This document shows positions 1-14,200 of a stretch of DNA of 64,000 bases, piece after piece. A program made the position numbers and the translations under genes. This DNA is from Bacteroidia bacterium (lineage in GTDB: Bacteria > Bacteroidota > Bacteroidia > UKL13-3): the NCBI GenBank assembly GCA_021740845.1, contig JAIOYZ010000006.1, positions 1-64,000 of the forward strand. Direction: 5' to 3'. Each line of letters begins with the position of its first letter. The first letter of the stretch is position 1. The notes below the pieces were generated by a model. It was not told the origin of the DNA. It ran no database searches and saw nothing but the letters and a program-made list of their open reading frames with translations.

Positions 1-2275
1 GGTATTGGAAGCGATTACTTCATTAACAGTTACCTCAATGGCAGAACTGGTTAATGTTGCACAATCACCAGAACCTACCACACGACGGAACCAAGTGGTT
101 TGGGTTAATGCACTAGGAGAATAATCTATGGCATTATTTATTCCACTAGCAGAACTAAAGCCAGAAGAAGCACTGGTGGTACTACTTTCCCATACATACG
201 AGAATGGTCCATTTCCACCTGCTGGGGTTGAACCAACTAATGTACTTGGAGTGCTTCCTGTACAAATGGTTTGAGCACCACTTATGGTGTTTGCACTTAT
301 TACAGGTGTTACTGTTATTTCAATGGTTGAACTTGTATTGGATGAACAAACACCAGCACTAACTATTCTTCTATACCAAGTGGTTTGGGTTAAACTTGAA
401 GGACTATAACTAGCACTTGTTGAAGTGCCACTAGCTGCGCTAAATCCTGTTGAAGCACTGGTGGTGCTACTTTCCCATAAATAGGTATAACTACCATTGC
501 CTCCAGTTGGAGAGCTTCCACTTAAGGTACTTGGGATGCTACCTGAACAAATGGTTTGAGCACTTGAAATGGTATTGGATGCGATTAATTCATTTACTGT
601 TACCTCTATTATCGAACTAGTATTGGATGAACAAACACCCGCACTAACAACTCTTCTATACCAAGTGGTTTGGGTCAAACCTGAAGGACTATAACTAGCG
701 CTTGTAGAGGCGCCACTAGCTGCGCTAAATCCTGTAGAAGCACTGGTGGTACTACTTTCCCATGTGAAGGTATAGCTGCCATTGCCTCCTGTTGGGGCAC
801 TGCCACTTAAGGAACTTGGCGTGCTTCCTGTACAAATAGTTTGACTACTTGAAATGGTATTGGAAGCGATTACTTCATTAACCGTTACCTCAATAGCAGA
901 ACTAGTATTGGATGAACAAACGCCAGCACTAACTATTCTTCTGTACCAAGTGGTTTGGGTCAAACCTGAAGGACTATAACTAGCGCTTGTTGAAGTGCCA
1001 CTAGCTGCACTAAATCCTGTTGAAGCGCTGGTGGTGCTACTTTCCCATGTATAGGTATAGCTACCATTGCCACCTGTTGGAGAGCTTCCACTTAAGGTAC
1101 TTGGGGTACTGCCAGTACAAATGGTTTGAGCACTTGAAATAGTATTGGATGCGATTAATTCATTTACCGTTACCTCTATTGCCGAACTAGTATTAGATGA
1201 ACAAACACCAGCACTAACAACTCTTCTATACCAAGTGGTTTGGGTCAAACCTGAAGGACTATAACTAGCGCTTATGGAGCTACCACTAGTCGCACTAAAT
1301 CCTGTAGAAGCACTGGTGGTGCTACTTTCCCATGTATAAGTATGGCTACCATTGCCTCCTGTTGGGGCACTGCCGCTTAAGGAACTTGGCGTGCTTCCTG
1401 TACAAATGGTTTGACTACTTGAAATGGTATTGGATGCGATTACTTCATTTACCGTTACCTCAATTGCAGAACTGGTTAATGTTGCACAATCACCAGAACC
1501 TACCACACGACGGAACCAGGTGGTTTGGGTTAATGCACTAGGAGAATAATCTATGGCATTATTTGTTCCGCTAGCAGAACTAAAGCCAGAAGACGCACTA
1601 GTGGTACTACTTTCCCATACATACGAGAATGGTCCATTTCCACCTGCTGGAGTTGAACCAACTAAGGTACTTGGAGTGCTTCCTGTACAAATGGTTTGAG
1701 CACCACTTATGGTGTTTGCACTTATTACAGGTGTTACTGTTATTTCGATAGATGCAGTGGTATCACTACTATTAAGGGATGAAACTATTCTTCTATACCA
1801 AACTGTATTGGATAAACTAGATGGACTATAGTTTTTGTTTGAATTTGAACCTGATGCTGATGTAAAACCTGTTGATGAACTGGTAGAACTACTTTCCCAT
1901 AAATAGGAATATGAATTATTTCCTCCAGCAGGATCAGATCCAGATAAAATTGCAGGTGTTGAACCAGAACAAATAGTTTGGGCCGAAGAAATTGAATTGG
2001 ATGATATAATTGGAAAAACCGTAACTTCAATTGCGGTAGAGGTATCAGCAGTACAAACTCCTGCGTTAACAACCCGTTTAAACCAAGTAGTTTGGGTAAG
2101 GGCGGCGCTATTATAATTTAAATCTGTTCCAGACCCACTTACATTAATAAAACCAGAACTTGAATTAATTAAGCTAGAAATCCATTGGTAACTATAAATT
2201 CCATTTCCACCTGTTGCGTTAGAGCCATTCAATTGGGTAGGTAAAGTACCCGTAATAATACTTTGTGCTCCGCTT
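1..2275 (-). repeat. Eight tandem 285-bp units encoding 95-residue Ig-like repeats
   Basis: The codon complementary to AAT or TAT before the conserved isoleucine recurs at 283, 568, 853, 1138, 1423, 1708, 1990 and 2275. The step is exactly 285 bp, except one step of 282 bp. Units 284-1423 are near copies of one another. The unit at 1-283 instead matches the unit at 1424-1708 almost base for base, including a stretch absent from the others, giving a higher-order period of five units (1,425 bp). Units 1709-2275 are more diverged. DNA-level identity points to recent duplication or gene conversion. An assembly could collapse or expand this array. Confidence 0.93.
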
Positions 2276-5200
2276 ATAGAATTACTTGCTATCACAGGAT
2301 TTATGGTTACACCATATGCTGCAGTAGTTGTTTTACAACCAGTGGCATCCACAGAATCGCTAACAATTACAAAACCAGTTCCATTTGAACCCCAGTTTAC
2401 AGTAATTGAATTTGTTCCCTGTCCTGATCCAATTGATCCACCACTAACCATCCAAACATAGGATCTGCCAGAAGTTAAGGGTGTAGAATAAACAGCGGAA
2501 GTGCTTTCGCAAACAACTGTATCTCCACTTATTACTGGAGTTGGATAAGGATTAACTGTAACTAAATATGAATCTGTAGAGGTTTTACAACCACTAATAT
2601 TAACAGAATCTTGTACAATTAGTGTGGCAGAACTAGCATTACCCCAAGCTACAATTACACTATCTGTACCTTGTCCATAAGCAACAGTACCACCCACAGG
2701 AGTCCAGGTATAGGTTCGACCCAAATTAGAAGGAGTTGTATAATAGGTAGTATTATTTTCGCAAATTTCTGTTAAGCCAGAAACCATTGGTGTAGGTTTT
2801 AAATAAATATTTATGCCTTCCTGAATTGAATCATTTGTCAAATCCTCATCTCCATCAACCTGGGTATATGTTGAAATATCAACACTTCCACCTACAATTG
2901 AATTTATAGTAGATGAGAAAGTGAAGGTATCTATTTCCCCTGCCGATAAAGTATCTCTTAAAGTATCGCTAACCATGGTTGAAATAAACCCATTAATTGA
3001 ATAGGTTACAGGTATATTTATTAAATCTGCAACACCTGTATTTTTAACAACAATTGTTATAGGCATAGTGGCAGAACCACACTCATTATTAGAAGGACTA
3101 GTTCGAGCTAAAATTGAGGCTTCTGCTAATCTAAAGTCGTAGGCACCTATATCGGGTTTGGTGCTATGTCGAGGATTACCTTCTATGTCCTCAGTTAGGT
3201 CTGAAATTACTTGAGCCTTACCATTTACACAGTTACTATAGCCTCTCAAATTGGTTTCTGAAATAAATTCAGGATTACAACTTACAGAATTTATATCCTT
3301 ACTTGTTGCTGTTTGCCAAGCTGTAAGGGTAGTTTTCTCCGAACCTCCAATGAAACCTAATACACCTTTTGAACCTGAAGGGTAATAATCATTATTATCA
3401 ATAAAATCAAAGGCGGTGCTCAATGCATCAGAGTAAATACAATACATTTTACCAGAGGCATTAACTGAGGTCATCGAATTACTCAAGATGTTATTCCTAA
3501 AATCGATATTACTACTTCCTGAAGTAAAATAAATACATGATGAAAGAGAGCCCGAACTATTGGTTACCCCTCCAGTCATATTTATAGAGTTATGATAAAA
3601 ATTCAAATAACCATTGGTTCCATCCAAATAAATTCCAACTGGTGATGAGTTAGAAAAGGCACTCCATCCATCTCCTCCAATCCTTGTAATAACATTATTT
3701 ATAAAATATAAATACGAATTGGAAGAACCAGTATTTACATAAACCCCTCTTAATCCATATCCACCAGTAGAGGTATACTTCAAATTGTCAATTATGTTTG
3801 ACTCAATAGACACTGAATCTGTTCCAGTATAAATTGTAATACCAGCACTTATTAAGCTAGTTGAAGTATTTAGGATATTTTTAATTGTATTTTGGTATAT
3901 TTCAAGATAACGAGTATTTGTTGAATATATCCCTGAATATCCAATATAGTCAGTAGCGGTTTCTGAACCGATAACATTATTATTTATTTTAATATTATAC
4001 GCTTTATTTAAACTATTACCTTCTATTCTTATACCATAATATGCTTTTGAGAAAATGTTATTGGAAATGGTAATATTCTTATTATCAAATCCTGAAGTAG
4101 CCACACTTGTGCCTCCAATGGCAATACCATGAGTAGAGGTAATGGTTGAACTTCCACCTATAATATTACAATAACGAATGGTATCATTTTCAGAGCCATT
4201 TCCAGCAGATGTAGAAATAAATTGAATTACAGCAGAAGTTCCTGTACTTGTATTTGAGAATGTCAAACCAATATCATTACTTCCGTTATTACCATCAATC
4301 AAAATTCTATCAGCACCATTAAGTCTGATTAACCCTCCACCATAAGAACCAGAAACCAATTTAGAGGAACCAGAAGTAGGCTTTAGGTTCAAAACAAATT
4401 GACTTCCATTATTTATTTCGTCCAAAGGATTTAAGGCAACTGCACCAGTTTCTGTAAGGTTGCTTGAAATGCGCAAGGTTGTATTTCCTCCCAACCTATT
4501 GTCATTTATAAATTTAAATGCTCCATCTGTGCCAGTTAAGGAAGTAAATTGTTTTCCAGTTCCCACTTCAAACTCGCCACTTATTTCTGAAATTAAACTA
4601 GTAGAATGTGTATTTACTGCTGGAAAATTGCCTCCAACTAGGTTAGTTCCAACTGGATTTGTATTCATTGTTCCAGCACTAATTGAGGTATTTGGGCTAG
4701 AATATAGATCAGTGGCAACAATAAAATATTGAATTACATCTCCATCATTAGGCGAACCTCCATAGAGTTTACTAAAGTCCATTGTAAATGAAAATGGTGA
4801 ATTGCCAATACCTTCAGCTGTAACATATTTCCAACCATTATCGATACTGGTATTTCCAACAAGTGAATTGCCATCAGTAGATTTTTTATAGTACAATTTT
4901 GGCCTATTCGTACTAGTATCCACTCCACTTAAATCCGTTATGTAAACATTGTTTAATGTAATACCTGATTTACTTGGTTTGTATGGTGGAGTAAAAGTTA
5001 TAGTAGGTCCAATAGGGTCACCTGAATTTTCAAACGAACCAATAGTTGGCGTGCTTCCATTTCTAGTACTATCAATAATATCACCCAAAACGGTTATCGA
5101 TGTACCAGCTCCCAAAAGAGGTGAACCCGGGAATGGAATTAATAAATTATAGGAATTAAATAATGGATCATTAGATACTGAATTTGCATCTGCACTAGCT

Positions 5201-8200
5201 GCAACCTTCCATGATGTTAGGTTCATGGCTCCACTATAGTAAGTTGCATTGGTAGAAATAGAACTATAATATAAATTATAATTGACATTTACTCCAGACC
5301 AACCTGTAGTAGTGGCAACATAAATTCCATAATTATTGGATGCACCTCGCGAATTTGCGAAGGCATTGTTATACATGGTTCTTGCATTTGCTCCTGATTT
5401 ATAATAAGCGGCGCACAATGAAGAGTTAGATGAATTTCCTGTGATATTAACTGAATTGTACTGGAAAGTACTTGTACCTGAAGATGCATCATAGATACCA
5501 TAGATACTGATATTCGAGTTTGATCCATATCCCAAAGCAATTGAATTATTATTTGCAACCAAAACTCCAGTTGATGAATAGTAAATTCCATAAGTGGTAC
5601 TTGTTCCAACCAAATCATGAATTCTATTTTTCGTCATATTCACATTACCTGCTCCACCAATATTAAATCCATAAAGAATATTATTGGCACTAAAATTTGA
5701 AATGGTATTTCTATTAATTTCCAAACCTGTTTGTCCTGTTAGGTAAACACCATATGGAGATGCTGTTGAATTAGAAGACCATGCGTTAAAGCTATTATCA
5801 TTTATAGTATGTGTTGATGCACTTGTTGAGTAATATCCATAAATTGTTGTTGCACCACTACTAATAGAGTCCATTGTGTTATTAGAATAATTCACACTAG
5901 CAGTAGAACTAGAATAAACCCCATAAAAGGTTCCAGCAGTTTGAGTAATACGCTTGAAAATATTGTTCTGAATTGAATAAGTATTTGGGGAGGCACTTGT
6001 TAAATAATACCCATAAGTAGTATTGGCAGTATTGTAGCCAATAAATGAATTACCTGAAACTATGGTTGACCCACCTGTTGCAAGGTAATACCCATAAGTG
6101 GTGCTTCCTGCAGACAATCCGGAAATAGTATTTTCCCTCAAGAAAGCATTTGAACCTCCTGCTAGGTAAATTGGATACAAAGTACTCGTACTTCGAATGT
6201 TAGAAATAGTATTGCTATCAATTTCTAAGGAATCTCCATTAGTTGCATAAACACCATAAGTTGTAGAAGCAGAATTCCATCCTCCCAAATTATTGTTTAC
6301 AATTTGAGGGCTTCCAGAACCTATATAATAAATACCATAAATGGAACTAGTTGCCTTAATTGTATCTGAAGCTTCAGCGTCTCCACCAATCCTATTATTG
6401 GTAATAGATAATTCACCTCCAGTTCCATAAATTCCATAAAACGAAACTGTTGATATATTCGAAATTATATTATTCGAAATTATGGTTTGATCCGTATCAT
6501 TAATTGTTGAAACCTCAATTCCTGTAAAAGAGGGGAAGGTAGATGATGTAACCGTCAAAGCTGTTCCAGTTCTTGTAGAATTTGATCCTCCAATATTATT
6601 TCCATCAATTATATGACCTACACCCGATAAGAATGAAATTGCCTTAAGTTGAGAGGACCGAGGAGATGTTTGATAGAAATTATTATTAGAAATTTCCCAA
6701 TTAATTCCTGCTGAATTGTTAGAAGCTCGTATACCATAAGAAGTCCAATTAAAAATCGAATTTCCTTTAATATAAACACTATCATTTTGACTAGAATTGG
6801 ATTGAATTCCTATACCAGGAGTTGCAGATGTGCTAGTCAAATCTCTAATTTGGTTATTTTCAATCCAAATCAAATCATTTCCAAAAACACCAGCACCAAT
6901 AAAAATAGCAGCACTCAAAGTTCCAGCACCTTCAATAATACTGTTTGTTAGGGTGTCATTTCTAGTTCCATTTTCTAAAACAAAAACATTCCCATTTGAA
7001 TTTGAATTTTGGAATTTCAAATACGTATCACTACCTGTTCCCCCTTTAATACTAACATTTTTTGCTCCATCAATCCTAATCAATCCACCAGAATAATTTC
7101 CAGATATAGTTCTCATGGTTGTGGCATCTGGTACTATAGAAACACGGTAACCTCCGGCACCTTGTTCATCCCATTGAATTAATCCTACATCGCCACTTTC
7201 CGAAAGGTCGGACTTAACAATGAGCCTTACATCACCAGAAAGTATATTGCCATTAACAAAATTAAAAGCACCATTTGATCCAGTTAAACTTGTTAATGAT
7301 TCTGAAACTCCTACATTATAATCTCCTGAAATTAGAATCTGAACTCTATATCGGTTCATATCGCCACTAACAGGGAAATTGGCAGCACTTAAATTCACAC
7401 TTGTTGGGTTACTTGTAAATGTGGCCTCATTCGCCGAAACATGTGCAATGGAGACACTATCCTGTGCTATTACAAAATATTCAATATCCTCTCCTCCACT
7501 TATACCTCCAAATAATTTTGTATAATCAAAAGTAAATTGGAAAGGTGAAACACTATTATTTGCTTCCACATATTTCCACCCATTATCTGAACTTGTATTG
7601 CCAACATAAGTATTGGCATTGGTTGATTTACGATAATACAACCTAGGCTTCAAACCGCTTCCAACCTGCACCCCGCTTGGATCTGTAATGTTTACCAAAT
7701 CAAAAACCCTGTTTGATGTACTAACAATATTTGAAAGTGGCTCATAGGAAATATCAGGAGAACCGTTATCATATAAACTGTCGTAAGCACCTATATTCGG
7801 AATGGTTCTAGTCATTCCAGTAATATCTGTTAAATAACCTGTTCCAGTGTATGCAGAAACAGAAGCTATGGCAGAATTAGGTGTTGGGCGTAAATTGGTT
7901 TTTGTATTAAACTTAGGATCCCCATTACTTGAGTTAACATCTGCTGAGCTAGTAATTTTCCAATCGCTAAAGCTAGCAATACTTGCTCCATTGAAACTAG
8001 CTAAGGTATCCAAACTACTATATAATAAATTGTTATCCACCATTGCACCATTCCACCCTGTTGAATTATCAATTCTTATGGCGTAATGATTTACATTTCC
8101 ACCTGTTCTTTGATTAGAGAAAATATTATTTCGCAAACTATCCACACCTGTTGAAGTTCTTCTAAAAGCAGCCGAAGAATTCCCAATATTCCCATTAAAA

Positions 8201-11200
8201 ACGGTTCCTGCTAGATTTACGGAATTATAATAAAATTGGTTGGTTCCTGCACCCGCATCTTGTATACCAATTGCTGAAATATTTCCATCTTGGTTCAAAC
8301 CGATTGCTATAGAATTATTGACATAGGTAGCATTGCCACTTGCAGCATAAATGCCGTATAGTGAAGATGAGTTTGGTTCACCCAAAGTGGAACTGGTTTT
8401 AATCTCTTCAATGATATTTCCAGAAATTTCTGTTTTAATTCCACTTGAACCAACATTTGAAATATAAATACCACCTGAAGCTCCTTGTCCACCTGTTGCA
8501 CTTAGGCTAATATTACGTATGGTATTACCAAAAATAAGGTTTCCAGAGTTACTGGTTTGAACCAAAACTCCTAATGCACCAAAGGATCCACTTGTAGAAA
8601 ATCCTGTAGTAATATTTTCAATACTATTCTCTTGAACCAAATTAGTACCAGAAACAAATGAAGTTGCATATATCGACCCAGTTCCAGATTGGTTCAAATC
8701 TGAAATTGAATTTTGAATGAATTTATTGGAAGCAGAATTGCCCGAATAAATACCATAAATGGTGCCTGTACCATTTGCTGAAATATTAGATATGGTATTT
8801 GCTGAATCGGTAATTTGGGAAGAACCTGAATGATAAATTCCATAGTAAGTAGCGCTAATAAAATTATCTTCTAAGTTATTTTCAGAAATATACCAAGTAT
8901 TTGGACTTGCACTATTTGTATTTATTCCCATAGTTGTTCCACCCGTATTGGTATTGTTTGAAATCGTATTATTTGAAATAGTTCCTAAACCATTAGTAAA
9001 ATAAATACCATAGTGGGTAGAAGAGGCTGTATTATTCGATATGGTATTATTGGTTACTTCAAAAGAACCTGCAACTGCACTATAAATAGAATAAAACGTG
9101 GATGATGCTGAAAAATACTGAATAGAATTGTTTCTAACCAATCCATTTGTATTGCTACTTGTAAAATATATTGGATAGGTAGATGAAGTAGTATTTATTC
9201 CTTCTCCTAATGAACCAATTGTATTATTCTCGGCAACTATATTTCCACCTAAAGAATTTAAAGCGTAAAAAGCTCCACTTGAAATATTGCCAAAAGTATT
9301 ATTTCTAAAATAAGAAGTATCACCAGCTGTAATGGCTTGACCCGAAACATAAGCACCATAAAAAGTACTTGTCATTTGCCAAACAGAGCCCGACCTTCCT
9401 GATGCACTTCCTCCAAAACTATTATTGGTTATGGTATGGTTATTTCCTAATGCATAAATTCCATATTGGGTGCTGGCTGACGTTGGCAAATTGCGATAAA
9501 AATGATTTTGGTCGAATACAAAACTTTGATTAGAGGTGGCTGAAGTAATATATATTCCTAAAGTTATAAAATTGCTAATTTCATTTGAAACAAATTTTAA
9601 ACCTGAGTTACCTGTAGAGCCAATCATTATTTGTGTATAAGGAGCAATTCCAGTATTGGAATTATGTCTAAACAAATTCCCAGATATATAAAGATTTTGA
9701 TTTGAAGTTGTACCCGACCCAAGATTTAAAGCACCTCCTGTTGTTCCAGAAGAAGAACTATTATCACTTTCAAAAATCACATTTCTTAAGGTATCATTTA
9801 TCCCTGAATTGATAGCCAAAGCAGAAGCGGTTGCTGTATTATTCCTAAACATTAAATACCTACCAGATCCATCATAACTTCCATCAATAACCAAACCTTC
9901 CACACCATTCAATCGAATAAGAGGACTGGTATTACTTCCTTGAACTGTTCTTTCAACCGCAGAATCTACTCCAATTACAACATTAAAGGTACCTCCTTCA
10001 AATTGAAGTGCTGAAAGTGCAATGGTCCCTGATTCTAAATTCAAATCAGAACTAATTTCTACACGTAAATCTCCAACAATTACATTCTCATTAATTGCAT
10101 TAAACAAGCCACTTGAATCAGTAAGATTGGTATATGTTTGACCCGACCCAACTTTAACGGTACCTATAAATCCCGTAACAGCGATGTTATAAGAATTTAC
10201 TCCACTTACAGGAAAGTTGGAATTATCTAAATTCACACTTGTTGGCCCACTGGTAAAAGTTGCGGAATTATCCCCAACATTCATATCCAAAGTATTATCC
10301 TGGGCAACAACAAAATATTCAATTTCATCTCCAGCATTAACCGCTGCTCCTGTTAATTTCGAATAATCAAAAGTGAAACTAAAAGGCGAAGCAGATTCAT
10401 TTGATTCAACATATTTCCATCCATTAACCGCAGAGGTATTTCCTACATATTGGTTAGTATTGCTTGATTTTTTATAATACAATCTTGGCTTTGTTCCAGC
10501 AAGTACATTTACACCACTTGTATCAGTAATAATAACGTTGGTTAATGTGCGGTTACTAGTTAACAAAGTAGTTGGTAAATTGACAAAACTAATTTCAGGT
10601 CCTACTAAATCTTTAGTGTTTTCGTAAGCCCCGATACTTGGTGTACTTACATTTCGAGTACTATCTAAATAATCTGTGGCAAATCCTGGAATGGCAATAC
10701 CAGCTGAATAATTGGAAGAGTTTGGTTGTAAAATTAAAACAGGATATGTATTGAATTTTGGATCAGAACCTCTTCCATTGGCATCGGAACTGCTTGCGGT
10801 TTGGTATGCAGAAAAAGTTTTTGCCCCCGAATAATAAACTGCATTAGCAGAGTTAACAGAATAAATATTGTTGTAATCTATTGTGCTTCCACTCCATCCA
10901 GTAACATTTCCAATATAAATTCCATAATTATTACTCAAACCTCTAAAATTAGTAAAAACATTATTTTTGGCGGTAATTGTACTTGAACTACTTTTATAAA
11001 ATGCCGCTGTGGTATTGGTATTCCCTGCATTTCCATTAATCAAAACAGAGTTAAAATAATATTGATTCGAACCAGTACTTCCATCAAATATTCCATAAAT
11101 AGTTGCATTGGCAGTCATATCATTTCCTAAGGCAATAACATTATTATCAACAATTGCCCCTGAGGAACTAGCTAAATAAAATCCATATTGGGTTCCAAGG

Positions 11201-14200
11201 GAATTGATATTGTACAACCTATTTTTTGAAATTGTTCCAACACCACCAGCTTGGTAAAAATTGTAAAAAGTGCTGGCTAATGGGCCATAAATATTATAAT
11301 AAGTATTGCCTGTGAAGCTTACATTTCCGGAAGATGTACTAGCAATGTAATACAATCTAGGACTCGTACTTAGGGTATAGGTTAGATTGGAAATGGTATT
11401 GTTTGTGAAGGTATGTGTACCACTCGAACTACCATAATAAAAATAACAGGTAGAAGTTGTGGAAATAGTAATACTATCCCACATATTGTTTGTAAAACTA
11501 TAGTTACCCGTGCTGGAAGCATAAGTGGAATATGCAGTTCCTGCCGTTTGTGTAATATTTCTTACATCGTTGTTGCTATAATTATAGGTACCAGTACTCG
11601 TAAGGTAAAACAAATATGAAGTTGAGTTTAAAGTTAAATTTCGCAATCGGTTATTAGAATAATTAACGATACCTGGACTTGCACTTAATGCATACAAACC
11701 ATAGAATGTAGATGAATGGGTGATATTTTCAATTAGGTTATCACTAATAGTATTGGTACCCAAAGATTGAATATAAATTGCTGCAGTGGTTGATGTATTT
11801 AATAACTCATAAATATGATTATTGGTAACATTTACACCAGATGCTCCTGAGCTTGCCATAATTGCATAAGCAGTACTTGGAGAGGAAACTCTGTAAATTT
11901 CATTGCTATCAATTGTATGGTTTGAACCACCCAATAAATAAATGGAATACATAGTACTACCTGCTGAAATATTTGAAATGGTATTATTTGAAAAATCAAT
12001 AGTACCTCCACCAGTTTTATATAATGGATAGGTAGTACTTGTATTAATAATGGTATCATTAACCAGAGTCAATCCCCCAATAATATTTCCTCTTAAATTA
12101 ACATCACCACCATTTAGGTAGATTCCATAAAATGAGCTTGAATTAATATTGGAAATAGTATTGTGGTTAATAGTATTTGCATTCGTCCCAGATGACTGTA
12201 AATAAATCCCATAAAAAGTATTTGAAGTAACAGTGGCCGTTCCAACCCTGCTAGAATCACTTCCTCCAATACTATTGTTATTTATATTATGTCCTGCACC
12301 AGATTGCAACCAAATAGGATAAAGCACAGAAGTACGTGAGGCAGTTTGATAAAAACGATTACTTTCAATTGCCCATCCATCTCCCGCACCAGAAGAAGCT
12401 CCAGAAGTTTGCCAACGAACACCAGCACTTGAAAAATTATAAATATTATTAAACTCAATTCTATTATTTGAATTTCTATTTGAGGCACTATAAATGGAAT
12501 ACAAAGGCAGATTTCCAGCATCGTCACCAATATCACAATAACCAATATAGTTTCCTGAATTTGCATTTGTGGCTGAACCAAAATAAATATTACCACTAGT
12601 TGAAGAGGTATTCCTACCTTGAATAATTGCAAACCGAATGGTATCATTTTCTGCATCGGTACTAAAATGAAAAACATTACCTGATGCATTGCTATTAACA
12701 AATCGCAACCATTTTCCACTTTCATTTTTTCTTCCATCTATAATAACTCCATCGGCTCCATTAAATCGGATCAAACCGCCTGAATAATTACCACTTATTA
12801 CAATTTCCGAACCAACGGTATCAGCTGGTTGAATGGTTAAAGTATATCCTGAACCGCCAAATTCAGACCATTGATTAATACCATTTGTGGCTGGCTCAGG
12901 AATATTTTCCAAAATTTTAGCTGTAATATTTCCAATTACAGTCTTTGAATTAATATCCTCAAACAATCCTCCAGTGCCTGTCAAGGTCGGATAATCTCCT
13001 CCACTTCCAATCGTATAAGTTCCACTCATTGTTGGACTAAATTGGTACGACTTTAATGTACCACCAATTGGAAACGCTGTGGAGGCTAAAACCACTGAAC
13101 TCGGATTTATTGCAAAACTTCCACTCTGAATCCCAACATTAGCTGTTGGTGCCAAATCTTGAGCCACAACAAAATACTGGATGATATCACCTATTGCTAA
13201 ACTAGAATAAGCATTTAATAATTGATGGTTAATGGTAAAGGTATAAGGACTTGCCCCTGTTCCATTTGCCACCACATATTTCCAGCCTGTATAATTGCTG
13301 TCATTGGCTGTCGCCAAACTATTTGGTTCAGAACTTTTCTTAAAATATAACCTTGGACGATTTAGGGAGTCTACACCACTAGCATCCGTAACAACAACAT
13401 CCAAAATTTCTCGAGAACTTGTAACCGGTGCATTACCTAAATTGGTAAAAGATATTCCAGGAGAAGTTAAATCTAATCCTACGAAATCATCCTCGTGTGC
13501 CCCCACATCTGGGGCAGTTCCATTTCCAGAATAGCCAACATCACCATATCTTGCATTACCAAAGAAATCTCCAACTACACCGGTAGGATTTGTAATAGCC
13601 AATCCACCAGATTCGGCTTGGGTGGCAATACTATTGTTAATTCTCAAATCATAGGGAGCTGAGGTGGAATTTAGGAAAGGAGGCAAAGAAGAAAAACTGC
13701 CCGATTCACCACCAACTCTAGTTTTAAAACCTGCTATTGTTTGATCTCCATTTGCGGTAAATTGATCAAAATACACGAAATTATATGGAGAACCAGTACC
13801 TCCATAATAGTTATTGCTATTGGAACTACTTCCATGATTAGCTAAACTTCCACCTGCACTTCTCCAATACCCAGCTGTAACAGCATTAGCATTTCCACTT
13901 CCAGGGGTTGAATTATTAATTACTAAGTTATTGATAAATTCCAAATTTCCTGGACTAGAGCCAGCAAATATCCCTGCCGATCCAAAACTAGTGCTGCTGC
14001 TTGTAGCAGAGAGAAAAATTGTATTAAAATAAGCACCAATATTACCTCCATTTGAAAAATACATTCCTGTTACACCAGGTGCTGAAGAACTTGTAGTTGC
14101 TGTTAATTCAGAAATAATATTATTATAAACAAACGTATGCCTTAATCCAGAACTTCCTATGCAATAAATACCATTTACACTGCCTGAAGTAGTAGTTAAA

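Noticed and set aside
1-2275. CRISPR-like or satellite repeat array
   Set aside because: The 285-bp units are contiguous, in frame, without unique spacers, and encode a recognisable Ig-like domain.
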